Source: a virus. From it: a DNA stretch of 32,174 nucleotides. Where the stretch lies: positions 1 to 32,174 of the IMG/VR virus record IMGVR_UViG_3300030098_005255; one strand, written 5' to 3'. Positions 16,158 through 23,523 of the stretch are shown here, piece by piece (positions within the stretch are counted from its first letter, which is position 1; the number at the start of each line of letters is the position of its first letter). The position numbers were made by a program, and so were the translations under genes. The notes below the pieces were generated by a model, which was not told the origin of the DNA, ran no database searches, and saw only the letters and a list, made by a program, of their open reading frames with translations.

Positions 16158-19100
16158 CGAGTTTAGAAAAGATTTAGGTAGAAATACTAATTTATTTCCT
16201 ATTGTAGAAATAGGTGATATTTATATATCAACTAATGCTTACAGCTTAAATGGCAAGTTTTATAAACCATTATTATTAAATATTCCATCACTAAAAGAGT
16301 CTATTGATTTAGAAAAAAGAAACTATAAAATTAGTTCTATTAATTTAGATATAACTAATTATGAGTATGAAGGGCAAAGATTTTCAGAACTTGTTACAGG
16401 TTCACTTATAAATACTGAAGTCAATATATACTATGTTTCACAATCTAATGTTCCATTTCAGATTTACAAAGGCATAGTTAGAAGGTATGAGCATACAGAT
16501 GAAAAGGTTAAAATTATAGTAGAGGATAGTAGTCAGAAATCACTACATCAAGATTTGCCTATAAATAAAATGCCTACAACCCTTGATGTTCCTGAAAAAT
16601 ATAGAAATAAACCTATTCCAATGGTGTTTGGCGAGGTTGATAAAAGTCCAATGTATTTTCAAGAAAATTATACATCTTTAATTGGTGATGTTTATGATGT
16701 TGGATTTAATTCTTTAGGTCTTAATAATATTGAATTTAACAATAGTAATTTCACTATAAATACAAGCCCATTGTATATGTACACAGGTGACAATTATGTA
16801 AATGTTCAACAGTATGATGCTGACAACATAAAACAATTTAGTGAAATTGGCAGTAGAATTGTATTTAATTCAGCTAATTCCCACGTTCTTAAAGGTTCTC
16901 TAATTAATAGTGGAACAGGGATACCTGAAATAGAGCAAGAAAATTATTTATATTCTGTAGATAGTTCTAAAGCCTATCAAGTTTCTTTGTCTAATACTTT
17001 AGAAGATTCTCAACTTAATAATGATGATTTTGATATACCTTATGGTTCTTTAGGTAAAATTTCAGATGGAAGCTATTTAGATAATATTGTTAATTGGAGT
17101 TCTGATAGGAACTATACTTTTTTGAGTTCAGTTTATGAAACTATAACAGAAAGTAATGATATAATATTGTTTTATAATGCTCCAAATTCAGGAAACCTTG
17201 CAATAGATTTTAGGACTATTCTAGTCTACAATGATAATCAGACCATTAAAACAGAATTGTTATTATTAAAATTAAATTTTAATTGTGTGCCAAATTATGA
17301 TTACCTAGAAAGCAAAAGTCCTGCAAAAATTTTTGGAATGAAAATTAACAATACAGATATTTCATTTAATTTACCAAGTTTTAGTGAAAATTCACATAGT
17401 GAAACCCATTTTCCTATACAAAGTAATCCAAAGGATGGTCAAAGTGCAGACTTTATACAAGGCACTTCAGATGATTATTTCATCTATGATAAGTTTGGAG
17501 AAAGACCAAATTCTTTATATAATGACGTTTTAAAGCATATTTTTAGCTTTAAGTCTATGGAAAATGAAAGCTATGGATACAATTCAAATGCAGCAATTCA
17601 AATTAATATAAGTTCTTCTATTGATTTAAGCAGTAATAGTGTTTCAAGTACTTTAGATTTAAGTGGTAGCAACATACAAGAAATAGATATATATAGATAT
17701 GTAAATCCTACTAAAATATTTGAACAGGAATATTATGGCTATTTAAGAGGAAGGGCATATAGGGAAGAACAGTATGAAGATGAAAATGATGATATTGAAA
17801 TTATTTACAAACGACCAAACTCTAATAGTTGTATAAATCACATATTAACACAAGAACTTGGTGTTTCTAATATAATACAACCTGAAGATAATACTTATGA
17901 AGATTGGATATATGATTTTACAGTTGTAGATACTATTAACAGTAAAAAATTAATAGAAAATATTGGCTCTGCTTCTCCTATGATACCAAGATTTGATTAT
18001 AATGGTAATTTTAAATTTGATGTAATACCTAAAGAGGGTGGTGTTGCAGATCACACTATAGAAGAAGATAATATTATTTCATTTTCTTATTCAAGAACAA
18101 AACCTGAAGATATATATACTAAGATAGAATTTAAATATAATTGGGATTATGCAAGAGAAGAATTTAGTAAAGAAATACAGCCTATAACAGTAGATGAGGT
18201 ATTAGACTTAAACACAGAGCAGAATCAACAATTTTTTGATTATTATGGAATTAAAACCGACCATAGTGAAAGCACTTTAATAATAGATGATGACAGGGGT
18301 AAATATATAAGACACGATTTAACTGCTGAAAGATTTGCTTCCTGGTTATTATCTTGGCATTGCAATCAACATTTAAAAATGAAAGTTCAACTGCCTTTGT
18401 CTGCAGGATTAGAAATAGAAATTGGTGATTTAGTTAAATTTGATAGTGTTATAGGTGGTATTAAACCTTATAATATTGACTATGCAAAAACAAATCCTCT
18501 TAATGGGCAAACTTGTTATCCTAGATTTATGGTTGTTAATACAAATAAAACATTAGATAGTGTTTCATTAGAATTAATACAAATGCACCAAATGTTATAT
18601 GCAGGTCAAGAAATTATAGAAGGATGTATGGATACTACTGCTGTTAATTATAATCAAGATGCCAACTATCCTGTTCCATCTATGTGTGTATTTTCAGGTG
18701 ATTTAAATCCACCATCTATATCTACAATAGAATATGATTATATACCTTATAACGATACTGTAATTAATCAAGAAGTAGATAAAACAAATTTTGATGATTC
18801 TGATTATAGTATAAATAGCTTAAAAATAAACTTTCAAAGTATTTTACAGGGTGGTGTTCATCAATTAATAAATGATGCTAGTATAGAATTATCTTGCGAT
18901 AATCCAAAAATAACAACAGAAGATTTATCTGGACTTCAGCCAATTATAGAAACAAATGAATCAACAGGATTATCAAAAATAACATTTATAAATGATTCTA
19001 CTAAATTATTTTCATATTCAGATAAACAAGATGGAGATGAGTTTACAGTTAATGTAAAAATTAATTTTACTACAAATTTTGAGAACCAACATTCTCCCCC

Positions 19101-19359
19101 ATTTGTTATTAATTTTATTTTTAATGACACAGTTAATGAATATATGCTTGGAGATATGGATGGTACAGGTGGATTAAATGTTGTTGATGTAGTTCAAATG
19201 ATGAATTTAGTTCTTTCACAATTAGGAAACGAGGAAAGTCTTGCACAATACCCACAAGCAGATATGAATGGTGATGGAGGTCTAAATATTTTAGATGTTG
19301 TTACTCTTGTAACTACAATAATGGGTGATGACATTATAGACACAGGGATACAGGAGTAA
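16138..19359 (+). CDS. Large tail-tip protein with GCxD motif and dockerin-like C-terminus
   Basis: 1073 residues from a TTG start with AGGGGA upstream, overlapping the tape measure end. The N-terminal third (VEIGDIYISTNAYSLNGKFY; KYRNKPIPMVFGEVDKS) resembles siphophage tail-hub proteins that follow the tape measure. The region to about residue 820 contains strand-rich hub-like sequence ending near FMVVNTNKTLDSVSLELIQM. Then EGCMDTTAVNYNQDANYPVP (about 827-846) matches the GC.D..A.NYN..A motif of secreted marine bacterial proteins, followed by a beta domain and, from about residue 1005, two dockerin-like calcium repeats: GDMDGTGGLNVVDVVQMMN and ADMNGDGGLNILDVVTLVT. The additions probably act at the tail tip, in adhesion or calcium-dependent assembly. 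Confidence 0.75.
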   Translation: MALQLPNEFRKDLGRNTNLFPIVEIGDIYISTNAYSLNGKFYKPLLLNIPSLKESIDLEKRNYKISSINLDITNYEYEGQRFSELVTGSLINTEVNIYYVSQSNVPFQIYKGIVRRYEHTDEKVKIIVEDSSQKSLHQDLPINKMPTTLDVPEKYRNKPIPMVFGEVDKSPMYFQENYTSLIGDVYDVGFNSLGLNNIEFNNSNFTINTSPLYMYTGDNYVNVQQYDADNIKQFSEIGSRIVFNSANSHVLKGSLINSGTGIPEIEQENYLYSVDSSKAYQVSLSNTLEDSQLNNDDFDIPYGSLGKISDGSYLDNIVNWSSDRNYTFLSSVYETITESNDIILFYNAPNSGNLAIDFRTILVYNDNQTIKTELLLLKLNFNCVPNYDYLESKSPAKIFGMKINNTDISFNLPSFSENSHSETHFPIQSNPKDGQSADFIQGTSDDYFIYDKFGERPNSLYNDVLKHIFSFKSMENESYGYNSNAAIQINISSSIDLSSNSVSSTLDLSGSNIQEIDIYRYVNPTKIFEQEYYGYLRGRAYREEQYEDENDDIEIIYKRPNSNSCINHILTQELGVSNIIQPEDNTYEDWIYDFTVVDTINSKKLIENIGSASPMIPRFDYNGNFKFDVIPKEGGVADHTIEEDNIISFSYSRTKPEDIYTKIEFKYNWDYAREEFSKEIQPITVDEVLDLNTEQNQQFFDYYGIKTDHSESTLIIDDDRGKYIRHDLTAERFASWLLSWHCNQHLKMKVQLPLSAGLEIEIGDLVKFDSVIGGIKPYNIDYAKTNPLNGQTCYPRFMVVNTNKTLDSVSLELIQMHQMLYAGQEIIEGCMDTTAVNYNQDANYPVPSMCVFSGDLNPPSISTIEYDYIPYNDTVINQEVDKTNFDDSDYSINSLKINFQSILQGGVHQLINDASIELSCDNPKITTEDLSGLQPIIETNESTGLSKITFINDSTKLFSYSDKQDGDEFTVNVKINFTTNFENQHSPPFVINFIFNDTVNEYMLGDMDGTGGLNVVDVVQMMNLVLSQLGNEESLAQYPQADMNGDGGLNILDVVTLVTTIMGDDIIDTGIQE

Positions 19360-19361
19360 TA

Positions 19362-19952
19362 ATGGCTACTTTACTATATGGAAATGGAGACGTTGAAATA
19401 CAAGGCACTAATATAAGAGGAGTTCAAATAGCCTATAAAGGTGCTATTACTATAGATAAAGAATGTGGAGATGAGTTTAGCATAGCAGCCAATAAAAATA
19501 CTATAATTGTATTTCCATTAGGTCAAGGTAGTTTAGATAGATTATTTTCCTATGAGGGTGATTTAAAAATAACATCAGTTATTGCAGTAGATAATAATGC
19601 TGAAAAAGTGCCAACAACAATTAAAAGAGTCATGGACTTCCCTGAACTTATGGGTAAAGCTGAAGATATTACTATAAATAGCGAGGATTTAAGTGCAGGG
19701 TATGTAAAGGGTAGCAAACCACAAAAAACAGCCGTAAAACAGCAATATATAGAGAATTTAAATACAAATAGAATTGATAGTGATTTATATACAAAAGATG
19801 GCAAAAGATATGAAGGTGAATTTCATATTAATCCATCAACTAATATTATTAAGACAGGTGCTAAAGAAACCTTAAATTCTAAAGTAATAGTAAGGAAAAA
19901 CTTTAGAAAAAAAGAAAAACCAACAAGAATTGTTAGAAGGAGTAAATATTAA
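19362..19952 (+). CDS. Tail-associated protein with YEGEFHINP motif
   Basis: 196 residues with an AGGAG site two bases after the tail-tip gene. It begins with a beta domain (MATLLYGNGDVEIQGTNIRG), has a short helix in the middle (TIKRVMDFPELMGKAEDI), and near the end a KDGKRYEGEFHINPSTN segment followed by TGAKETLNSK. Variants of G..Y.G..HIHP....TGA.H occur in many marine phage virion proteins as I recall them. The C-terminus is very basic (RKNFRKKEKPTRIVRRSKY). Probably a tail-tip or fibre-attachment component. Confidence 0.55.
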   Translation: MATLLYGNGDVEIQGTNIRGVQIAYKGAITIDKECGDEFSIAANKNTIIVFPLGQGSLDRLFSYEGDLKITSVIAVDNNAEKVPTTIKRVMDFPELMGKAEDITINSEDLSAGYVKGSKPQKTAVKQQYIENLNTNRIDSDLYTKDGKRYEGEFHINPSTNIIKTGAKETLNSKVIVRKNFRKKEKPTRIVRRSKY

Positions 19953-20857
19953 TGGCATATCAGAACGTAAAAACACCAAGAATATACCTAAATATACCTG
20001 AATATTTAGCATCAACAGGTGTAGAAATAGATCCGATTTTAAGAACATTGCCTGTAAGTAAAACAAATTCTTTAAGTTTTATAACTAATAATCCAAGAAC
20101 ACAGCAGTTAAATACTAATATAACTGATGATTTTATTTCAGATAATAACTATGTTGCAGTATTAAATCATTCTTTAGAAGATATAAATTTTGAAATTAAT
20201 TCAGATGATAATTATATATCAGGAACAGAAATTGTAAATCCTTTAGATGGTAGTTCCCTAAAGGGTTTTAGTGTAATGGATTTTTCTTCAAATATAGTTA
20301 AAAATGTTTGGTTTAACAGAGGTGAAGCACCTTTTACTGATCCACAAAGCATAGATATAGGCTCTATTATGTGTGGATTTTATTATGATTTTCCACATTC
20401 TCCTGATCTTAATTTGACTTTAACGTATTCTTATGGAGGTGTAAAAGAAATTACTACAAGAGGTGGTTCAACTTTAACAAATAGTTTTTATACAAAACCA
20501 CCTTACAGTTTTGAAATTGGAGATGTAGAAACACAGTTAGCAAAGTCAGGTAGAAGAATTTGGGATTTAAGTTTTAGTTTTTTATCATCGGAAAAAGTAT
20601 TTCCTGATAATGCAGGTTTATCTAATGAAAATCCTGATAGCACAAATTTAACATTATTGCAAGATAATACTTTACAAAGAGCAATACACTTAACAAATGG
20701 TGGGCAAATTCCATTTTTATTTCAAAGTGATAATTCAATTACAGAGAATTTTCAAAATCAACTTGCTATATGTAAATTTGACATGAACTCATTTCAGTTT
20801 AATCAAACGGCTTTTAATAAATATACTGTAAAATTAAAAATACGAGAAGTCTGGTAA
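19952..20857 (+). CDS. Putative distal tail / tail-tip protein, last gene of the late operon
   Basis: 301 residues with an AAGGAG site inside the end of the previous gene; stop and start overlap by one base. Beta-rich and Asn/Ser/Thr-rich throughout (NNYVAVLNHSLEDINFEINS, RRIWDLSFSFLSSEKVFPD), with a closing TVKLKIREVW. The segment around NGGQIPFLFQSDNS resembles the end domains of some tail-tip proteins in marine siphophages. No enzyme motif. It is followed by a 15-bp-stem structure that probably ends the late transcript. Confidence 0.5.
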   Translation: MAYQNVKTPRIYLNIPEYLASTGVEIDPILRTLPVSKTNSLSFITNNPRTQQLNTNITDDFISDNNYVAVLNHSLEDINFEINSDDNYISGTEIVNPLDGSSLKGFSVMDFSSNIVKNVWFNRGEAPFTDPQSIDIGSIMCGFYYDFPHSPDLNLTLTYSYGGVKEITTRGGSTLTNSFYTKPPYSFEIGDVETQLAKSGRRIWDLSFSFLSSEKVFPDNAGLSNENPDSTNLTLLQDNTLQRAIHLTNGGQIPFLFQSDNSITENFQNQLAICKFDMNSFQFNQTAFNKYTVKLKIREVW

Positions 20858-20859
20858 TT

Positions 20860-20927
20860 TAACCCCTGGTAGTGTTTTCCTAGAGTGTGGGTGTGCATTC
20901 GGGTCGTGCTGTCATTACTAGGGGTTA
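20860..20927 (+). other. Long closing-stem RNA structure after the late operon
   Basis: Bases 20860-20874 pair with 20913-20927 in a 15-bp stem (two G-U pairs) closing a 38-base interior that contains TTCGGGTCGTGC. It lies two bases after the last late gene and before the early region, but no run of T follows directly, so a simple intrinsic terminator is not convincing. It could be an mRNA 3' end, a processing site or a small structured RNA. Confidence 0.55.
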
Positions 20928-21008
20928 CTTTTATTATAAAAATAATTTAAATTACTTGTGTGTTATTTCTAAATGTTTTAAATTAAGTATCATTAAAAAA
21001 GGGAACTA

Positions 21009-21206
21009 ATGACTTATAAAATCACATTAAAAAAACAAATTAAATGTAAATATTGCAATGGTCTTGGATATCACAACTTTGACCATCAGAAGTCAGATAA
21101 AGATATAACTGTAGAGTATTATTGCACAAAATGTGATGGAAGTGGCAAGACATGGAAAAATGTCAGTATGCCTTTAAGTTCCTTGAAGTCATTATTAAAT
21201 AAATAA
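21009..21206 (+). CDS. DnaJ-type zinc-finger small protein
   Basis: 65 residues with GGGAACTA upstream. Two zinc-knuckle groups, CKYCNGLGYH and CTKCDGSGKTW, follow the CxxCxGxG pattern of the DnaJ cysteine-rich domain, with the two halves separated by about 18 residues. Only one pair of CxxC groups is present, so one zinc ion is expected. Such free-standing mini DnaJ fingers are frequent in phages, of unknown role. First gene of the early or middle region, just after the structured spacer. Confidence 0.7.
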   Translation: MTYKITLKKQIKCKYCNGLGYHNFDHQKSDKDITVEYYCTKCDGSGKTWKNVSMPLSSLKSLLNK

Positions 21207-21221
21207 AAGGGGGTTTTATAG

Positions 21222-21338
21222 GTGGGATATTACGATAGTGGTATGCATAATGCTAGATTATTACAGGCACTTGCTTATGATCGAAGAAAAAAAGAATTAT
21301 TAGAAAAAAAGGAAAAAGAAAATGGCAGAAAAAAGTAA
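21222..21338 (+). CDS. 38-residue protein with Arg/Lys/Glu-rich helix
   Basis: A GTG-start gene with AAAAGGGGG about eight bases upstream. Product begins MGYYDSGMHNARLLQALAYD and ends in a charged helix (KEKENGRKK). Its stop overlaps the start of the next gene by 17 bases in another frame. No family recognised. Ribosome binding site and overlap argue that it is real. Confidence 0.45.
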   Translation: MGYYDSGMHNARLLQALAYDRRKKELLEKKEKENGRKK

Positions 21339-21510
21339 AATAATATTAAGAAATGATGTAAAGTTAAATTTTGGATTGCCTATTGGGCTGCATAGTGAAT
21401 TTGAAGAGTTGTTTGTTATTGAAAAAAGAAAGAGGGGTGGAAAGCTTTTAAAAAAAGAATTTATCCAGGAAATAATTAAAAAAGGGATTAGACAATGGCA
21501 CAATCAGTAA
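21322..21510 (+). CDS. Small basic protein, possible ribbon-helix-helix regulator
   Basis: 62 residues. The pattern KLNFGLPIGLHSEFEELFV then KLLKKEFIQEIIKKGIRQW, a short strand followed by two helices, could be a ribbon-helix-helix DNA-binding fold, but no diagnostic motif is present. AAAGGAAAAAG lies upstream. It overlaps the nuclease gene by 16 bases, so the two are likely coupled. Might be a regulator or nuclease partner; uncertain. Confidence 0.5.
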   Translation: MAEKSKIILRNDVKLNFGLPIGLHSEFEELFVIEKRKRGGKLLKKEFIQEIIKKGIRQWHNQ

Positions 21511-22358
21511 CAAAAAAACAGATTGAAAAGGCATCATATCCTGATCCTGATCAATTAATAACCTCTAAAATACCTATTTCTCGCATAGATGCACCAAAAG
21601 GTAGGTATTACTATCAAAGAGATGTGGAAGTTGAAAATAGAGTATATAATGCTTCTTCTACTACTATTTTATCTAACACATTAACTAAAGGTATTGGTTT
21701 TGATATGTGGCTTGGTAATTCTTTATCGTATCGTCATGCTATGGATTATGCACGAGATAGGGCATTTCTTGGAACACAGACCCATGCTATGATAATGTGG
21801 CTTATATGGGGATTAAAAGTAGATACAAGTAATGGTTTTTATAATGAAGATACAGGTCAAATAGAAAATGTGACAGATGAAGTTAAATTAAGACTCCAGG
21901 GTTTTATAGATTTTTACCAAACATATTTTCCAGAGCCTATTGCTACAGAGATTTGTTTATATACTGATGAATTAGATGAGGATGGGGAAGTATTATTTCC
22001 ATGGGCAGGAACGGCAGATCAGATATTAAAAATGCCTGATGGTAAGATTCATCTTGTAGATATAAAAACAGGTAAGGAATACCCAAAAGATCACGAACTA
22101 CAATTAACATCTTATAAATTATTATGGGATCATATATATGGAGATGAGCATGGAAAAATTGATAAATTGGCTTGTTTGTATTTAAATTCCAAGGGTAAAT
22201 ATAAGTTAAAAGAATATAAGTTTGTGCCTTACAATTGGTATAATGTGTATGAAAATTTTGAGTATATGGTTCGTGATGGCAGAGGATCTATGCCAAAAAT
22301 AGTAGAAAAAACTGAATTGCCTATAATATATAGTTTAAAAGGAGAAGAAAATGAGTGA
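21495..22358 (+). CDS. PD-(D/E)XK exonuclease, RecB/Cas4-like
   Basis: 287 residues. The family's motif order is visible: GTQTHAM with His97, Glu152 in ATEICLY, Asp175 in AGTADQIL, then VDIKTGK with Asp189 and Lys191, and finally a QLTSYKLLW helix (QxxxY-like). This is the active site of RecB-type and lambda-exonuclease-like nucleases that act on DNA ends with divalent metal. Adjacent to an SSB-like gene, it probably serves recombination or replication of phage DNA, perhaps end resection. No recombinase (Erf, RecT or Sak) was recognised nearby. The end overlaps the SSB-like gene by eight bases. Confidence 0.8.
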   Translation: MAQSVTKKQIEKASYPDPDQLITSKIPISRIDAPKGRYYYQRDVEVENRVYNASSTTILSNTLTKGIGFDMWLGNSLSYRHAMDYARDRAFLGTQTHAMIMWLIWGLKVDTSNGFYNEDTGQIENVTDEVKLRLQGFIDFYQTYFPEPIATEICLYTDELDEDGEVLFPWAGTADQILKMPDGKIHLVDIKTGKEYPKDHELQLTSYKLLWDHIYGDEHGKIDKLACLYLNSKGKYKLKEYKFVPYNWYNVYENFEYMVRDGRGSMPKIVEKTELPIIYSLKGEENE

Positions 22359-22830
22359 TTATATAAAGTTCGTTGATAATAAAAGTGAAACTGTAACTTT
22401 GCTTTTTGATGAGCCTTTAGAAGGTACTAATCAATTTGGAAAAAAACAATATACCTATGGTATTAAAGAATTAATATCAGGTGAAGAAAAGTTTTCTGCA
22501 ACAGAAAAGTTGCATGAGAAGATCCAGGGATTAGGTGCATCTAAAGGTGACACATTGACTATAGAAAAAGTAAAAGATGCTGATATTAATAAGGGTTTTG
22601 CTTTTTTTAAAGTAGAAATGGCTGATAATCCTGCAAAAAAAGATTCTGCACCAACACAATCTAAGCCTTTGCATGATTCTGTTAAGAAGTTTGAAAAACA
22701 ATTTGAACCTAAAGAAGACAAAATGGCTATGCATGAATTGTCTATGAGGATTGAAAAGTTGGAAAAAATTGTTGCAGCATTGTGGGAAAAATCTCAAAAT
22801 GAAAAAAAAGGTGATGATTTACCATTTTAA
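22351..22830 (+). CDS. Single-stranded DNA-binding protein-like
   Basis: 159 residues with AAAGGAG upstream. The N-terminal 90 residues (TVTLLFDEPLEGTNQFGKKQ, TLTIEKVKDADINKGFAFFK) have OB-fold-like strands. A flexible Lys/Pro/Asp-rich region and a coiled helix (RIEKLEKIVAALWEK) follow, and the protein ends with GDDLPF, an acidic tip with terminal Phe like the DDIPF end of bacterial SSB that recruits repair and replication proteins. Partner of the exonuclease in the gene before it. The OB fold assignment is by pattern, the C-terminal tip is clear. Confidence 0.72.
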   Translation: MSDYIKFVDNKSETVTLLFDEPLEGTNQFGKKQYTYGIKELISGEEKFSATEKLHEKIQGLGASKGDTLTIEKVKDADINKGFAFFKVEMADNPAKKDSAPTQSKPLHDSVKKFEKQFEPKEDKMAMHELSMRIEKLEKIVAALWEKSQNEKKGDDLPF

Positions 22831-22837
22831 ATAAAAT

Positions 22838-22911
22838 GTGGGGGGGCAAGTTCCCTTTCAGGAGTTTACATCCCATGAGGGTGTTTTTAGCCTGTTTCTT
22901 CGCCCCCCTAC
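22838..22911 (+). other. Structured RNA element with G7/C6 closing stem
   Basis: Bases 22838-22847 pair with 22902-22911 in a 10-bp stem made mostly of G-C pairs, striking in an AT-rich genome. Inside, ACATCC (22868-22873) pairs with GGGTGT (22879-22884) around a five-base loop, and TTCC/GGAG can form a further small hairpin. The structure lies between the SSB-like stop and the ATG at 22921, and the next gene has no Shine-Dalgarno in the nine remaining bases. It may be a translation control element, terminator or processing site. Confidence 0.55.
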
Positions 22912-22920
22912 TCTAATATT

Positions 22921-23247
22921 ATGATAGAAAAAATTAAAAATAAAGAATTTATAGTAAGAGAGATTTTAACTAAATATCCTAAAGCTAGGGATAATGATTC
23001 ATTGTTACTTGCCCATGTATGGGTGTATCAATGTGGTGGAAGAGTCCAGGCTGAAAGCATATCTATGTGGGATTTTATATTAGATTTTACAAAGAAAAAT
23101 TTTGCAGAAGTATCTGGTATAACTAGATGCAGAAGAAAACTCCAGGAAAACAATCCTGAACTTCGTGGAGAGTTATATGAAAAAAGACATAAGATGAAAG
23201 AATCTGTTAAAGAAGAACTTAAAAATTTTACAGGGAGATTATTCTAA
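22921..23247 (+). CDS. Conserved-looking phage protein of unknown function (ELRGE..E.R)
   Basis: 108 residues. The pattern KYPKARDNDSLLLAHVWVYQ, SMWDFILDF and RCRRKLQENNPELRGELYEKR is one I recall from many small phage proteins of early regions, where a helical, basic module follows a short acidic start; no function is known to me. No ribosome binding site is seen between the G-rich RNA stem and the ATG. The stop overlaps the start of a 31-residue membrane protein. A DNA- or nucleoprotein-related role is only suggested by position. Confidence 0.6.
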   Translation: MIEKIKNKEFIVREILTKYPKARDNDSLLLAHVWVYQCGGRVQAESISMWDFILDFTKKNFAEVSGITRCRRKLQENNPELRGELYEKRHKMKESVKEELKNFTGRLF

Positions 23248-23342
23248 TGCATTGGATGGCTTATATAGTAATAGGTATGTGGATAGGAGTTTTTTTCGGT
23301 ATAATAATAGTTGGTTTATTTCAAAAGGAAAACAAAGATTAA
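23247..23342 (+). CDS. 31-residue single-helix membrane protein
   Basis: Starts within the stop of the previous gene (TAATG). The product MHWMAYIVIGMWIGVFFGII, followed by a short charged tail ending KENKD, is essentially one transmembrane segment. Its stop codon (23340-23342) lies inside the 5' arm of the next RNA stem, so ribosomes ending here would disturb that structure. Function unknown. Confidence 0.55.
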   Translation: MHWMAYIVIGMWIGVFFGIIIVGLFQKENKD

Positions 23343-23419
23343 GCAGGGTCGCTCCTTAATGAAGCCTTATGACCTTGATGATAGGTACGAGTCCGTACAT
23401 CGTATAGCACCCTGCTTAA
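23339..23419 (+). other. Structured RNA domain 1 of the methyltransferase leader
   Basis: TTAAGCAGGGT (23339-23349) is a perfect 11-bp match to ACCCTGCTTAA (23409-23419), closing a 59-base interior. Inside, GTAC pairs with GTAC around GAGTCC, extended by GAT/ATC. The interior has a T-loop-like TACGAGTCC but not a tRNA fold. Overlaps the stop codon of the 31-residue gene. Part of a larger folded leader that reaches the methyltransferase start. Confidence 0.6.
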
Positions 23420-23421
23420 AA

Positions 23422-23523
23422 ATTTTTCACAGTTACAGTTCAGGAATCCCCCACTAGGATGGCAAGTTGCTGTAACAGAGAGGTGAAAAATGAGATAGGG
23501 GGAAAGTCGGATTTTCCCCCTAT
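23422..23523 (+). promoter_or_regulatory. Leader domain 2: nested stem, possible pseudoknot, mini-ORF and terminal hairpin
   Basis: A 9-bp stem (23422-23430 with 23483-23491) and a stacked 7-bp stem (23432-23438 with 23470-23476) enclose a 31-base loop with CCCCC at 23448-23452. GGGGG at 23498-23502 can pair either with that loop (pseudoknot) or with CCCCC at 23516-23520 as part of an 11-bp hairpin (23495-23505 with 23513-23523). The two are mutually exclusive. The best Shine-Dalgarno in the leader (GAGG, 23480-23483) serves a two-codon ORF, ATG AGA TAG, at 23490-23498. The layout looks like regulated translation or attenuation of the methyltransferase. Confidence 0.55.

Noticed and set aside
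23339-23419. tRNA gene or hammerhead ribozyme in the methyltransferase leader (TACGAGTCC T-loop, CTTGATGA)
   Set aside because: No D-arm or anticodon arm in the right places and extra bases between the T-loop and the closing stem; no GAAA box or cleavage-site arrangement for a hammerhead.
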